From: an uncultured Opitutaceae bacterium
GTDB lineage: Bacteria > Verrucomicrobiota > Verrucomicrobiia > Opitutales > Opitutaceae
NCBI GenBank assembly: GCA_951813085.1
Contig: OX638348.1
Coordinates: 4,287,627 to 4,351,626 of the forward strand
Length of the DNA stretch: 64,000 bases
Direction of reading: 5' to 3'
The notes under the pieces were generated by a model that ran no database searches, was not told where the DNA came from, and worked only from the letters and a program-made list of their open reading frames with translations. This document shows positions 30,961 through 39,675 of the stretch, in pieces; the stretch's first letter is position 1, and each line of letters opens with the position of its first letter. A program made the position numbers and the translations under genes.

Positions 30961-31467
30961 ATGTCTCAAAACGTAATCGAGTTTCATTACACGCTAAAAA
31001 ACAAGGCAGGCGAGGTCTTGGATCAGTCCAATCCAGAGAGTCCTTTGGCATATCTAGAAGGCTCCGGAGCCATTATCGAGGGACTCGAAGAGGGGTTGTC
31101 ACAGATGTCTGCGGGAGATACAGGGGAAGTGATCGTTCGTCCTGAGAAAGGATATGGATTTCGAGACGAATCTCAGATCAATACGGTTTCCAAGGCCCAG
31201 CTTCCCGCCGAGGATGTCAAAGTGGGGGATTTCTTTCAGGCGGGCGCGGATCAGCATGCTCCCGTGGTTCAGGTCATCGAGGTAAATGGAGACGACGTTA
31301 AGCTGGACGCCAATCATCCTCTGGCGGGTCAGGACCTATTTTTCGATGTCAAGGTGGTTGAAAAGCGACCCGCAAACCCGGAGGAAGTTTCACATGGCCA
31401 TGCGCACACGTCCGATAGTGGCTGCTGCGGAGGTGGCGGAAACAGTGGAGGTTGCGGCTGCCACTAG
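30961..31467 (+). CDS. slyD: SlyD-like FKBP peptidyl-prolyl isomerase with metal-binding tail
   Basis: 168 residues. The FKBP domain with inserted-flap (IF) chaperone region includes FHYTLKNKAGEVLDQSN, GSGAIIEGLEEGL and NHPLAGQDLFFDVKVV. The last 30 residues are His/Cys-rich (HGHAHTSDSGCCGG and GGCGCH), as in the Ni/Zn-binding tail of SlyD. It is a cytoplasmic folding helper and may deliver metal. It is convergent with a second FKBP gene. Confidence 0.9.
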   Translation: MSQNVIEFHYTLKNKAGEVLDQSNPESPLAYLEGSGAIIEGLEEGLSQMSAGDTGEVIVRPEKGYGFRDESQINTVSKAQLPAEDVKVGDFFQAGADQHAPVVQVIEVNGDDVKLDANHPLAGQDLFFDVKVVEKRPANPEEVSHGHAHTSDSGCCGGGGNSGGCGCH

Positions 31468-31506
31468 GCCATAGGCTATTTGACCGAGAGGCTTGAATGA
31501 GCTTCT

Positions 31507-32043
31507 TTATTCGAAGTCGATAAGCTCGACATCGAATAGCAGGGTGGCATTTGCTGGGATCGATCCGCCTGCGCCGCGTGATCCGTATCCAAGTTTTGAG
31601 GGAATGATGAGTGTGCGTTTCTCGCCTTTCGTCATATCGAGAAAGGCTTCGTCCCAGCCTTTGATCACCCGCCCCAAGCCAACTTGGAATACAAAGGGCT
31701 CGCCGCGGTCATAGGAGCTGTCGAACTTCACGCCATTTAAAAGGGTCCCGCGATAGTGGGCGGTGACGGCATCTCCCGTTTTTGGCTTGGTGTCGCCCGT
31801 GCCTTCTTGAGTTACGATGTAGTGAAGCCCCGAATCAGTTTTCTCCGCGTTAGGGTAATCCTTGGCGATACGAGCGAGCTCGGGATCGTTGAGCATGAGA
31901 TCTACGGTTGATTCGAGTGACTCTACGCGTTTTTCCAGAGCTGCATTGCTAGAGTTATTGTCGCTCGATTCGGGAGCCTGCTTGGAGCAGGATGCGAGCG
32001 CGAACAAGCTGGAGACTAGAAGTAAGGACGGTGCAGTTTTCAT
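31507..32043 (-). CDS. FKBP-type peptidyl-prolyl isomerase lipoprotein
   Basis: 178 residues with a lipoprotein signal peptide (lipobox FALASC, residues 15-20). A short coiled-coil-like segment (ALEKRVESLESTVDLML) precedes the FKBP domain, which has AHYRGTLLNGVKFDSSYDRGEP and GYGSRGAGGSIPANATLLFDVELI. It should act in the cell envelope, anchored by lipid added by Lgt. A similar FKBP lies at 41730-42473. Confidence 0.9.
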   Translation of the reverse strand: MKTAPSLLLVSSLFALASCSKQAPESSDNNSSNAALEKRVESLESTVDLMLNDPELARIAKDYPNAEKTDSGLHYIVTQEGTGDTKPKTGDAVTAHYRGTLLNGVKFDSSYDRGEPFVFQVGLGRVIKGWDEAFLDMTKGEKRTLIIPSKLGYGSRGAGGSIPANATLLFDVELIDFE

Positions 32044-32142
32044 TTGAATCGTTGGGCTAATTCTTGATGTTAAGAAAAATTTTGAACTGGAAACCTAGGA
32101 CTTGCGTCCAGACTGTCGAGCCTAGAACCTGGTATCGTTCCA

Positions 32143-32847
32143 ATGCGATATGAGAATGAAGCCGCTAGCGATTTATTGACGAAGAGCGATCTCGTTTTGC
32201 AGAGTCGACGAAATGCGAAGCGCTATATCGCCAAAGTGGACGAGGCCGGGAGAATCGTTGTAACGATTCCACGTGGAGGCAATCAACGCGATGCTATTGC
32301 GTTCGCGAATGAGCATAGGGATTGGCTCTCGGATCAGCAGAGATCGGCTCGTGAAACGAAGTCCGAAAAGAAGCTCCGTCCTGGGGATGAAATATTGTTC
32401 CGGGGCGCAAAGGTATGTTTGGAAGTGTCCAAGAATTGGGGACGGCCAGTTGTTACCTTTGCCGATCAGACAGTCTTTATCGCGGACGAGGCTATGGATT
32501 TGTCTCGGCCCGTCGGGCAGAGATTGCGTGAGATCGCAAAAAGGGAACTTCCTTCTCGAACGAATGAATTGGCTCAGCGATTTGGGCTCTCTTGTCAGGG
32601 CGTGCAAACTCGAAGCCAGAAAACGCGTTGGGGCTCCTGCTCATCGTCTGGTCGGATTTCACTGAATTGGCGGCTCGTCATGACACCGCCAGAGGTCTCC
32701 GACTATATCTTGATACATGAGCTGATGCATCTTAAGGAGATGAATCATTCGCACGTTTTCTGGCGCCATGTTAGGGAAGCGTGCCCGCGCTATCGCGAAC
32801 ACGAGAAATGGCTCCACCAGCGTCAGTCCGAAATGGCATGGGACTGA
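32143..32847 (+). CDS. YgjP/YrxA-type (DUF45) zinc metallopeptidase
   Basis: 234 residues. The domain has the characteristic RSQKTRWGSCSSSGRISLNWRL in its middle (residues about 160-180) and the zinc motif HELMHLKEMNHSHVFW near 192-207. The family (SprT-like, often called M48-like) is cytoplasmic and is tied in some bacteria to protein quality control. Substrate is unknown. The neighbours give no clear link. Confidence 0.87.
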   Translation: MRYENEAASDLLTKSDLVLQSRRNAKRYIAKVDEAGRIVVTIPRGGNQRDAIAFANEHRDWLSDQQRSARETKSEKKLRPGDEILFRGAKVCLEVSKNWGRPVVTFADQTVFIADEAMDLSRPVGQRLREIAKRELPSRTNELAQRFGLSCQGVQTRSQKTRWGSCSSSGRISLNWRLVMTPPEVSDYILIHELMHLKEMNHSHVFWRHVREACPRYREHEKWLHQRQSEMAWD

Positions 32848-32865
32848 TGGCAATCGAGTAGGGCC

Positions 32866-33102
32866 TTATATGATACAGGCTTCCAATCCCGAATACTCCA
32901 AAAGGTACTCGTCGAGGCTAACCATGGCTTCCGAAACGACCCGTGGCATATAGTCTCCATTCTCTAGGCGTCGCTTTGAATGGAGTATGATGTCGAGTAT
33001 CGGGTCTATGCGAATGCCCGAGTAACGAGGGTCTTCTAACTGCTCCTTGATGTAGGATTCAAGGTCTTTGAGCGTTAGCTGCGTGTCTATGCACGTTGTC
33101 AT
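32866..33102 (-). CDS. Small conserved-looking protein of unknown function
   Basis: 78 residues, acidic, with predicted helices and no Cys. I do not recognise a family. It is credible because an excellent ribosome site (AAAGGAGG) stands 5 bases before the ATG, the best in the window, and the coding strand has no competing gene. It lies between convergent and tandem neighbours and has its own 206-base upstream region. Confidence 0.65.
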   Translation of the reverse strand: MTTCIDTQLTLKDLESYIKEQLEDPRYSGIRIDPILDIILHSKRRLENGDYMPRVVSEAMVSLDEYLLEYSGLEACII

Positions 33103-33270
33103 GGTTCCTCCTTTCTTTTAACTGAGCGGGTGACTATTCGTCACTCTCTTTAATCGGCAGATTAGCCGCGCTCGTTAAGTATATGACAGTTAAAGAAAGG
33201 TGAAGTTCGCAATCCTATAGTGAAATTTGGGATTATATTTCGCTTTGCTAGGGAACCTTTTTGGTTTAAC

Positions 33271-33287
33271 TCGGCAAATATTGCCGA
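33271..33287. other. 7-3-7 inverted repeat after parC
   Basis: TCGGCAA at 33271-33277 and TTGCCGA at 33281-33287 form a perfect hairpin 22 bases past the parC stop. No T run follows on the reverse strand, so it is at best a weak or factor-dependent terminator. Confidence 0.35.
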
Positions 33288-33308
33288 CTTCAGTTGCGAT
33301 GCAAGTCG

Positions 33309-35369
33309 CTAACGTCGTTTCATTTCTGTATCGAAGAGCGCTCGCACAGATTTGATCGCGTACTTCGTAAGCTTGTTTCCATTCGATCCTCTCCCTTTAA
33401 TGGCAAGCTCTCCGAAATCGTATTCGAATTCCTTGGTTCGCGCTTTGGAAGTCTGCGTTAGCCGGACGATTACTGGCCGTGTAGCGCCATCTGGGTTGGC
33501 GCGGACATAGTGGACCTTCGAACTCTTGTTCCCCTTGGTCAGGTCGTATACTTTGTCGCGCGTCACTCCGTTCACGATGAATCGCTTCACGAACGAATCG
33601 CCGCGGGCGCCATCTCGATACACGAGATCATAGATCGTTTCTTCATCGCCTTTTTTCCAAACCGCTACATGCAGGATGTCCTGGCCCATGTAGACCTTGT
33701 CTGCGACGCGCGAGACTCGGAAGGTTCCATCACCGCAAATGCAAATAACGTCGTCAAGCTGCGTGCATTCGCCGACAAGCTCGTCCTTCTTTAGGCTTGT
33801 GCCAATAAAGCCATCTTCGCGGTTTACATATAGCTTTTCAGTGGGAAGCGCGACTTCGGTGGCCTTAATCGTCACGAAATCTTCGATACGCGTCCTTCGT
33901 TCTCGACCAGAGCCATAGTTGTCAATCAAGCCTTGAAGATACGAGATAGCGAATTCGGTTAACTTACGAAGGGATCGCTTCGTGGCGCGGATCTCTTTCT
34001 CGGTCGTTTTAATGACTTCGTTGGCTTTGAATGAATTGTACTTTGAGATTCGCTTAATTCGAATCTCCGTAAGTCGCGCTACGTCGTCGTCCGTGACCTC
34101 TCGCTTCAGTCGATCCTTAAATGGATCCAATCCTAGATGAATCTCCTCGATCACGGATTCCCAGGTTTCGCACTCTTCGATCCGTCTGTAGATGCGTTCC
34201 TCTATGAATATACGCTCGAGCGAGTCGAAGTGCCATTTCTCCTCGAGTTCCGATAGCTTTATTTCGAGTTCCTGCTTGAGAAGCGCTCGAATATTGTTGG
34301 TGGCGCGTCGCAGGATTTCGCTTACGCCTATGAATGTGGGTTGATCATTCTCAATGGAGCAGGCATTGGGAGAAATCGAGACCTGGCAATCCGAGAACAC
34401 ATAGAGCGCGTCAATCGTTGCGTCCGCATCTGCGCCGATGGGCAGAGTAATGAGTATTTCGGCGTTGTCGGATGTATTGTCCTCGATCTTCTTGACCTTG
34501 ATTTTGCCCTTGCTGTTGGCAGAGAGAATCGAGTCTATCAATGATGAAGTAGTGACGCCGAAGGGTATCTCCGTAATCGCGATTTGGTACTTGCTTCGTT
34601 TTTCGAAGATTGCCCTTACGAGGACCTTTCCTCCGCGCAATCCGTCATTGTAATTGGAGACGTCCATCGAGCCTCCAGTTTCAAAGTCCGGATACAGCTC
34701 AAAATCTTCTTTTCGAAGGTAGGCGATCGAAGCTTCGAGCAATTCGATGAAGTTGTGGGGTAGGATCTTGCAAGCGAGACCGACTGCGATGCCTTCGGCT
34801 CCTTCAGCTAGAAGGAGAGGGAACTTCACTGGAAGGTGAACCGGTTCCTTGTTGCGTCCATCGTAGGAAGATTGCCAAACCGTGGTTTTCGGATTGAATG
34901 CAACTTCTCTTGCGAATGGGGAAAGACGGGCTTCGATGTATCGAGCGGCGGCGGCGCCATCGCCGGTGAGAGTGTTGCCCCAATTACCTTGCGTATCAAT
35001 GAGAAGATTGCGCTGACCCATTCCGACCATGGCCGAATAGATACTGGCATCTCCATGGGGATGATACTTCATGGAGTGACCGACTACGTTAGCCACTTTG
35101 TTGTATCTTCCATCGTCAAGCTCTTTGAGCGAGTGGAGAATACGGCGCTGAACGGGCTTTAGGCCGTCATCGAGCGCAGGTACTGCGCGATCAAGAATGA
35201 CGTAGGAGGCGTATTCTAAAAACCAATTCTGGTAGGCTTTTGCGAGAGGCGCTTGTCCATTTTCTGACTCTTCCGTTTTTGGTTCTTGGGGCGGCTCGCC
35301 GTCTTCGCTCGATTCGAAGTCAAAGGTTTCCTGTTCTTTTTCCTTTTTGGATTTGCGTCGTGGGCTCAT
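33309..35369 (-). CDS. parC: Type IIA topoisomerase subunit A (ParC-like)
   Basis: 686 residues, shorter than gyrase A because the C-terminal beta-pinwheel is reduced. The winged-helix cleavage domain has LKPVQRRILHSL, HPHGDASIYSAMV and the active tyrosine in AAARYIEARLSP (Tyr near 144). The first 40 residues are charged and low complexity. With ParE it decatenates chromosomes. parE lies immediately upstream with a 24-base gap. Confidence 0.9.
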   Translation of the reverse strand: MSPRRKSKKEKEQETFDFESSEDGEPPQEPKTEESENGQAPLAKAYQNWFLEYASYVILDRAVPALDDGLKPVQRRILHSLKELDDGRYNKVANVVGHSMKYHPHGDASIYSAMVGMGQRNLLIDTQGNWGNTLTGDGAAAARYIEARLSPFAREVAFNPKTTVWQSSYDGRNKEPVHLPVKFPLLLAEGAEGIAVGLACKILPHNFIELLEASIAYLRKEDFELYPDFETGGSMDVSNYNDGLRGGKVLVRAIFEKRSKYQIAITEIPFGVTTSSLIDSILSANSKGKIKVKKIEDNTSDNAEILITLPIGADADATIDALYVFSDCQVSISPNACSIENDQPTFIGVSEILRRATNNIRALLKQELEIKLSELEEKWHFDSLERIFIEERIYRRIEECETWESVIEEIHLGLDPFKDRLKREVTDDDVARLTEIRIKRISKYNSFKANEVIKTTEKEIRATKRSLRKLTEFAISYLQGLIDNYGSGRERRTRIEDFVTIKATEVALPTEKLYVNREDGFIGTSLKKDELVGECTQLDDVICICGDGTFRVSRVADKVYMGQDILHVAVWKKGDEETIYDLVYRDGARGDSFVKRFIVNGVTRDKVYDLTKGNKSSKVHYVRANPDGATRPVIVRLTQTSKARTKEFEYDFGELAIKGRGSNGNKLTKYAIKSVRALFDTEMKRR

Positions 35370-35393
35370 GGTTTGAAAGGAGGCTTAACTGGA

Positions 35394-37241
35394 TCAGGAG
35401 GCAGTTTCTAGGAGCTCCTTCTCAACGTGGAGGTTTTCAATTATGAAGCCCTGTCGCTCCGGTGTGTTCTTGCCCATGTAGAATGTGAGAAGCTCATCGA
35501 TATTGTGGAGATGATTCATGGTTACGGGCTCGAGCTTGATATCGGGACCGATGAACGTCGCAAACTCCTCTGGCGATGCCTCGCCTAGACCTTTGAATCG
35601 AGTGATCTCCGCGCTTTTCCCCATTTTTTCGACAGACTTGTTCTTCTGCGCTTCTGTATAGCAGTATTCGGTTTTCTTCTTAGTGCGGACACGAAAAAGC
35701 GGGGTTTGCAAAATATACAAATGCCCTTGGCGAACGAGGTCGGGGAAGAACTGCAAGAAAAACGTTATGAGCAATAGTCGTATGTGCATGCCATCGACAT
35801 CCGCATCCGTTGCGATGACCACCTTCTTGTACCTCAAAGTATCCAATCCGTCTTCAATATCTAAGGCGCTTTGCAAGCAATTGAATTCATCGTTTTGATA
35901 CACGATCTTCTTACTGAGGCCAAATGCGTTGAGCGGCTTTCCCTTTAGGCTAAATACTGCTTGCGTATTGACATCGCGCGTTTTGGTAATCGAGCCCCCT
36001 GCGGAATCTCCCTCGACAATGAATAGCGTGGAGTCATTCGCTTGCTTATGCTTCGTGTTGAAGTGAGCGCGGCAATCTCGTAGCTTTTTATTGTGGAGAT
36101 TGACCTTTTTCGCTTTTTCTCGGGCAAGCTTGCGAATGCCTGATAGTTCCTTCCGTTCCTTTTCGCTAGCGACAATCTTCTGCTGGATTGCTTTTGCGGT
36201 CTCGGGGAATTGGTGGAGATGTAGATCAAGCTCTTTCTTTATGAAGCTATTGACGAAATTTCGTATGGTAGGGCTTTTGGGTCCCATGTTCTGAGAGCCG
36301 AGCTTGGTCTTGGTTTGGCTCTCGAAAACAGGTTCTTGTACGCGTATGGAAATAGAAGATACAATTGATGTACGAATATCCGATGCGTCGTAGTCTTTCT
36401 TGAAGAATTCGCGGATGGTTTTGACGATCGCTTCTCGAAAAGCCGCCTGATGGGTGCCTCCCATCGTTGTATGCTGACCATTGACGAACGAAAAGTATTC
36501 TTCGCCGTAGTGGGTTCCGTGGGTCATCGCGACCTCGATATCGTCTCCCTTGAGGTGGATAATAGGATAGAGAATATCGCCTGAAAGGTTGTTTTCGAGT
36601 AGGTCCTTAAGTCCATTCTCAGAGCGGAAGGTCTTGCCGTTCAGGGATAGGGTGAGCCCTGTATTGAGATAGGCGTAGTTCCAGAGCATCGTCTCGACGA
36701 AATCGAGGCGATAGTCGAAGGATTTGAATATCGAGACGTCAGGGGTGAATTCCACGTAGGTCCCGTTCTTTTCATCTGTCTTTAGTTGGCGACTTTCGGT
36801 CTCGAGATCTCCTTTCGAAAATATCGCCTGCTTCATTTTGGAGTCCCTATAGGACTCAGCGAGGAAGTAGCTGGATAGGGCATTGACCGCTTTCGTGCCG
36901 ACGCCGTTCAAACCGACGCTTTTCTGAAACGTATCGCTATCGTACTTCGCGCCGGTATTTATTTTGGATACGCAGTCGACTAGCTTACCGAGCGGAATGC
37001 CGCGGCCGAAATCTCGCACCGCTACGACTTCGTCACCAATCGTTATATCGATGCGCTTGCCGTGGCCGCTGGAGTGCTCGTCTATTGAATTGTCGATTAT
37101 CTCTTTGAGAAGGACGTAGATTCCATCGTCCGCCGAAGCGCCGCTTCCTAATTTTCCGATATACATGCCGGGCCTGAGCCGGATGTGCTCGCGTGGACTT
37201 AGGGACTTTATGCTCGATTCGGTATAGTTCGATTCTGCCAT
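35394..37241 (-). CDS. parE: Type IIA topoisomerase subunit B (ParE-like)
   Basis: 615 residues. The GHKL ATPase has [19 protein letters not shown] and [15 protein letters not shown]. The TOPRIM domain has [17 protein letters not shown] and [15 protein letters not shown], and the C-terminus has [15 protein letters not shown]. It supplies ATP-driven strand passage to ParC. The GyrB/ParE distinction rests on pairing with the short ParC; a second set for gyrase is expected elsewhere. Confidence 0.92.
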   Translation of the reverse strand: MAESNYTESSIKSLSPREHIRLRPGMYIGKLGSGASADDGIYVLLKEIIDNSIDEHSSGHGKRIDITIGDEVVAVRDFGRGIPLGKLVDCVSKINTGAKYDSDTFQKSVGLNGVGTKAVNALSSYFLAESYRDSKMKQAIFSKGDLETESRQLKTDEKNGTYVEFTPDVSIFKSFDYRLDFVETMLWNYAYLNTGLTLSLNGKTFRSENGLKDLLENNLSGDILYPIIHLKGDDIEVAMTHGTHYGEEYFSFVNGQHTTMGGTHQAAFREAIVKTIREFFKKDYDASDIRTSIVSSISIRVQEPVFESQTKTKLGSQNMGPKSPTIRNFVNSFIKKELDLHLHQFPETAKAIQQKIVASEKERKELSGIRKLAREKAKKVNLHNKKLRDCRAHFNTKHKQANDSTLFIVEGDSAGGSITKTRDVNTQAVFSLKGKPLNAFGLSKKIVYQNDEFNCLQSALDIEDGLDTLRYKKVVIATDADVDGMHIRLLLITFFLQFFPDLVRQGHLYILQTPLFRVRTKKKTEYCYTEAQKNKSVEKMGKSAEITRFKGLGEASPEEFATFIGPDIKLEPVTMNHLHNIDELLTFYMGKNTPERQGFIIENLHVEKELLETAS

Positions 37242-37423
37242 TTGCTTCTTTCGATAGGAATCGGAGGTAGTCTCGAAATCAAGCGGGAATCTTCGTCATT
37301 GGGAAGACAGAGCAGCTCTCCTCTCTGGGAGGAGCCGATTGGCGTTTTCGCTTTACAATATTTTATCTCTCGGTTGGGTAGCCAGCAACCTGCGTTTTGT
37401 AAGCTCACCTCTTTTTCTAATCC

Positions 37424-38245
37424 ATGAGTTCTTCCCCTCCGACCGCTGAAAAAGCGAAAAGTGATCGCGCATTGCGATTCTATCAAGACGTTCTTGGGCT
37501 AGAGCGACTTCACTATGGAATGTGGCTGCCGGAGGATTCTCTCACTATGGATTCGCTGAAGGCGGCCCAGAAGCGATACGAGGATTTTCTAGTAGAGAGC
37601 ATACCGGACGGGGCCCGACGAATTCTCGACGTAGGCTGCGGGACAGGAGAGCTTTGCATGAATTTGAAGGCAGCTGGCTATGACGTGGAGGGCCTGTCAC
37701 CGGATATCAATCAGAAACGCGTTTTTGCTGAGAAAGTGGACGCCCCCTTTCACTTTACGAAGTTCGAGGAATCGCAATTGGATGGTGGATACGATCTCAT
37801 TATAATGAGCGAATCTTGCCAATACATCCCGATTGACAAGGTCTTCGAAGTAGCCGCCAAGGCTTTGGCTCCGAACGGCCATCTAATGGTGTGCGACTAT
37901 TTCGTGCTGGATCAAGACGCTGGCGAGCTTTCAAAGAGCGGGCATGACTACAATGACTTCCTTGCGAAGGCGGAATCGAGCCCTTTCGAAATTGTTGCCC
38001 GCCGCGACATTACCCAGGACATCCGCAAGACGTTGGAGATCGCGGATGACTGGGCGGGCAAGATCCTTCTTGGAGCGGATATTCTGACTGAGAAATTTCG
38101 TTCACGCAATCCCTTCCTGTGGAAGATACTGAAGTGGTTTGGATCGAGCAAATACGAGAAGGCGGTTTCTCAGCGCGTTCTGCTGGATGCTGACAAGTTC
38201 GCCGCCGTCAAGAAGTACGAGTTCTTCTTGTTTAAGCTGAATTAG
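37424..38245 (+). CDS. Class I SAM-dependent methyltransferase
   Basis: 273 residues. The SAM site is RRILDVGCGTGELCMNL (about residues 65-81), with an acidic end of strand 2 and DLIIMSESCQYIP as motif IV. The N-terminal helices (FYQDVLGLERLHYGMW) resemble those of small-molecule methyltransferases such as UbiE/Coq5-like or sterol/tocopherol types. The substrate is unknown. It is divergent from parE with a 182-base gap. Confidence 0.82.
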   Translation: MSSSPPTAEKAKSDRALRFYQDVLGLERLHYGMWLPEDSLTMDSLKAAQKRYEDFLVESIPDGARRILDVGCGTGELCMNLKAAGYDVEGLSPDINQKRVFAEKVDAPFHFTKFEESQLDGGYDLIIMSESCQYIPIDKVFEVAAKALAPNGHLMVCDYFVLDQDAGELSKSGHDYNDFLAKAESSPFEIVARRDITQDIRKTLEIADDWAGKILLGADILTEKFRSRNPFLWKILKWFGSSKYEKAVSQRVLLDADKFAAVKKYEFFLFKLN

Positions 38246-38282
38246 TCTTCGCGACTTCGGCTCGCGCTGGGTTGAAGTTCGC

Positions 38283-39572
38283 TTAAGCGCGACTTAGTTC
38301 TTTCGCTCCAATGTCGCGGCGGAAGTACCTCGACTTGAAATCGATCTTGCCGCAAAGGGCGTAAGCTTTGTCGGCGGCCTCTTGCAAATCAGCGCCTAGC
38401 GCGGTGACGCCCAGCACCCGACCGCCATTTGTGAGAATAGCGCCATTCTCACCCGAACGCGTTCCTGCATGGAAGATGTATTCGTTGTCGCCGATATTCT
38501 CTGGTAACGAAATTTCTTCTCCTTTGGGGTAGCTATTGGGATAGCCGTCCGAAGCGAGTACGACGACCATTGCGTATTCGTTTTTTACTTTAACGTCGAC
38601 ATCGGATAGCTCGCCTTTTGCGGCTGCCACCATAATAGCGACTGGGTCGGTTTCGAGTCGAGTGATGAGGACCTGGGTTTCCGGATCTCCGAAGCGGGTA
38701 TTGTACTCGAGCACTTTTGGACCGGAATCGGTCATCATTAACCCAATGAACAGCGTTCCTCTAAAGTCGATCCCTTCCGCGGCGATGCCTTCCACGCTCG
38801 GCTTCACGATTTCGCGTTCAATGCGTTCCATCATCGCCTCATCGATTAGGTCGGCGGGGGAATAAGCGCCCATGCCGCCTGTATTGGGACCCTTGTCTCC
38901 CTCGTAGACTTGCTTGTGGTCCTGGCTTGCAGGAAGAATGACGTAGTCTTTTCCGGATACAATTGCGTGAATTGAAGTCTCTTCACCAAAGAGGCATTCT
39001 TCAATCAACACGCGCTGACTGCTCTCGCCAAAGGCCCCACCGTCAATCATGTCGGAAACAGTATCTCTCGCGGTTTGGTAGTCTTCAGCAATAATGACGC
39101 CTTTTCCGGCAGCGAGCCCATCTGCTTTCACGACGATAGGGAAGCTTGCCGTTTCGAGATACTCGATCGCTGCTTCCGAGTCATCGAAATAGGCAGCGGC
39201 GCCGGTAGGAATGTTATATTTTAGCAGAAGCTCTTTGGTGTAGGTTTTGCTTCCTTCGAATCGGGCGCCATCCGCTTTGGGTCCGTAGGCAAGGATTCCG
39301 TTTTCATTCAATCGGTCGACCAAACCTAGGCAGAGAGGGACCTCGGGGCCTACGATGACGAAGTCCACGCTCTCGTTCTTAGCGAACTCGACGAGCCCTT
39401 CAATATCGTCGGCTGCGATGCTCGCGCATTCGCAATCGAGCGCAATTCCTGGATTGCCGGGAGCTGCGATCACGCGATTGACAAGTGGACTAGCCGCGCA
39501 AGCAGTGGCGAGCGTATGTTCGCGTCCGCCCGAACCGACAACGAGAGTAGTGAGGAGAGCTTGGTCTGACAT
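38283..39572 (-). CDS. purD: Phosphoribosylamine--glycine ligase
   Basis: 429 residues of the ATP-grasp family, the normal length. VVGSGGREHTLA begins the protein, with GPEVPLCLGLVD, KADGLAAGKGVIIA, GGMGAYSPADL and YNTRFGDPETQ following. It makes GAR from phosphoribosylamine, glycine and ATP. A hairpin covers its ribosome site and start (39572-39610). The LOG-family gene ends 103 bases upstream on the same strand. Confidence 0.96.
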   Translation of the reverse strand: MSDQALLTTLVVGSGGREHTLATACAASPLVNRVIAAPGNPGIALDCECASIAADDIEGLVEFAKNESVDFVIVGPEVPLCLGLVDRLNENGILAYGPKADGARFEGSKTYTKELLLKYNIPTGAAAYFDDSEAAIEYLETASFPIVVKADGLAAGKGVIIAEDYQTARDTVSDMIDGGAFGESSQRVLIEECLFGEETSIHAIVSGKDYVILPASQDHKQVYEGDKGPNTGGMGAYSPADLIDEAMMERIEREIVKPSVEGIAAEGIDFRGTLFIGLMMTDSGPKVLEYNTRFGDPETQVLITRLETDPVAIMVAAAKGELSDVDVKVKNEYAMVVVLASDGYPNSYPKGEEISLPENIGDNEYIFHAGTRSGENGAILTNGGRVLGVTALGADLQEAADKAYALCGKIDFKSRYFRRDIGAKELSRA

Positions 39573-39610
39573 TGCCTTCGATTTAGAAGGCGCGAAAATC
39601 GGGAAGGCAA
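39572..39610 (-). promoter_or_regulatory. Hairpin over the purD ribosome site and start codon
   Basis: TTGCCTTCGATTT (39572-39584) is nearly self-complementary to the segment ending at 39610; the outer 8 bases (39572-39579 with 39603-39610) and the inner ATTT/AAAT pair, with a two-base bulge. On the purD strand the SD-like GAAGG and the A of the ATG are inside the stem. This could limit initiation. No known purine riboswitch motif is visible. Confidence 0.4.
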
Positions 39611-39675
39611 CGAAAAGTTGCTCGATTTGGCGAATCCTGAGTCGCTCGAAGTCGAGCTAGCTTCGGGTTGATGAG

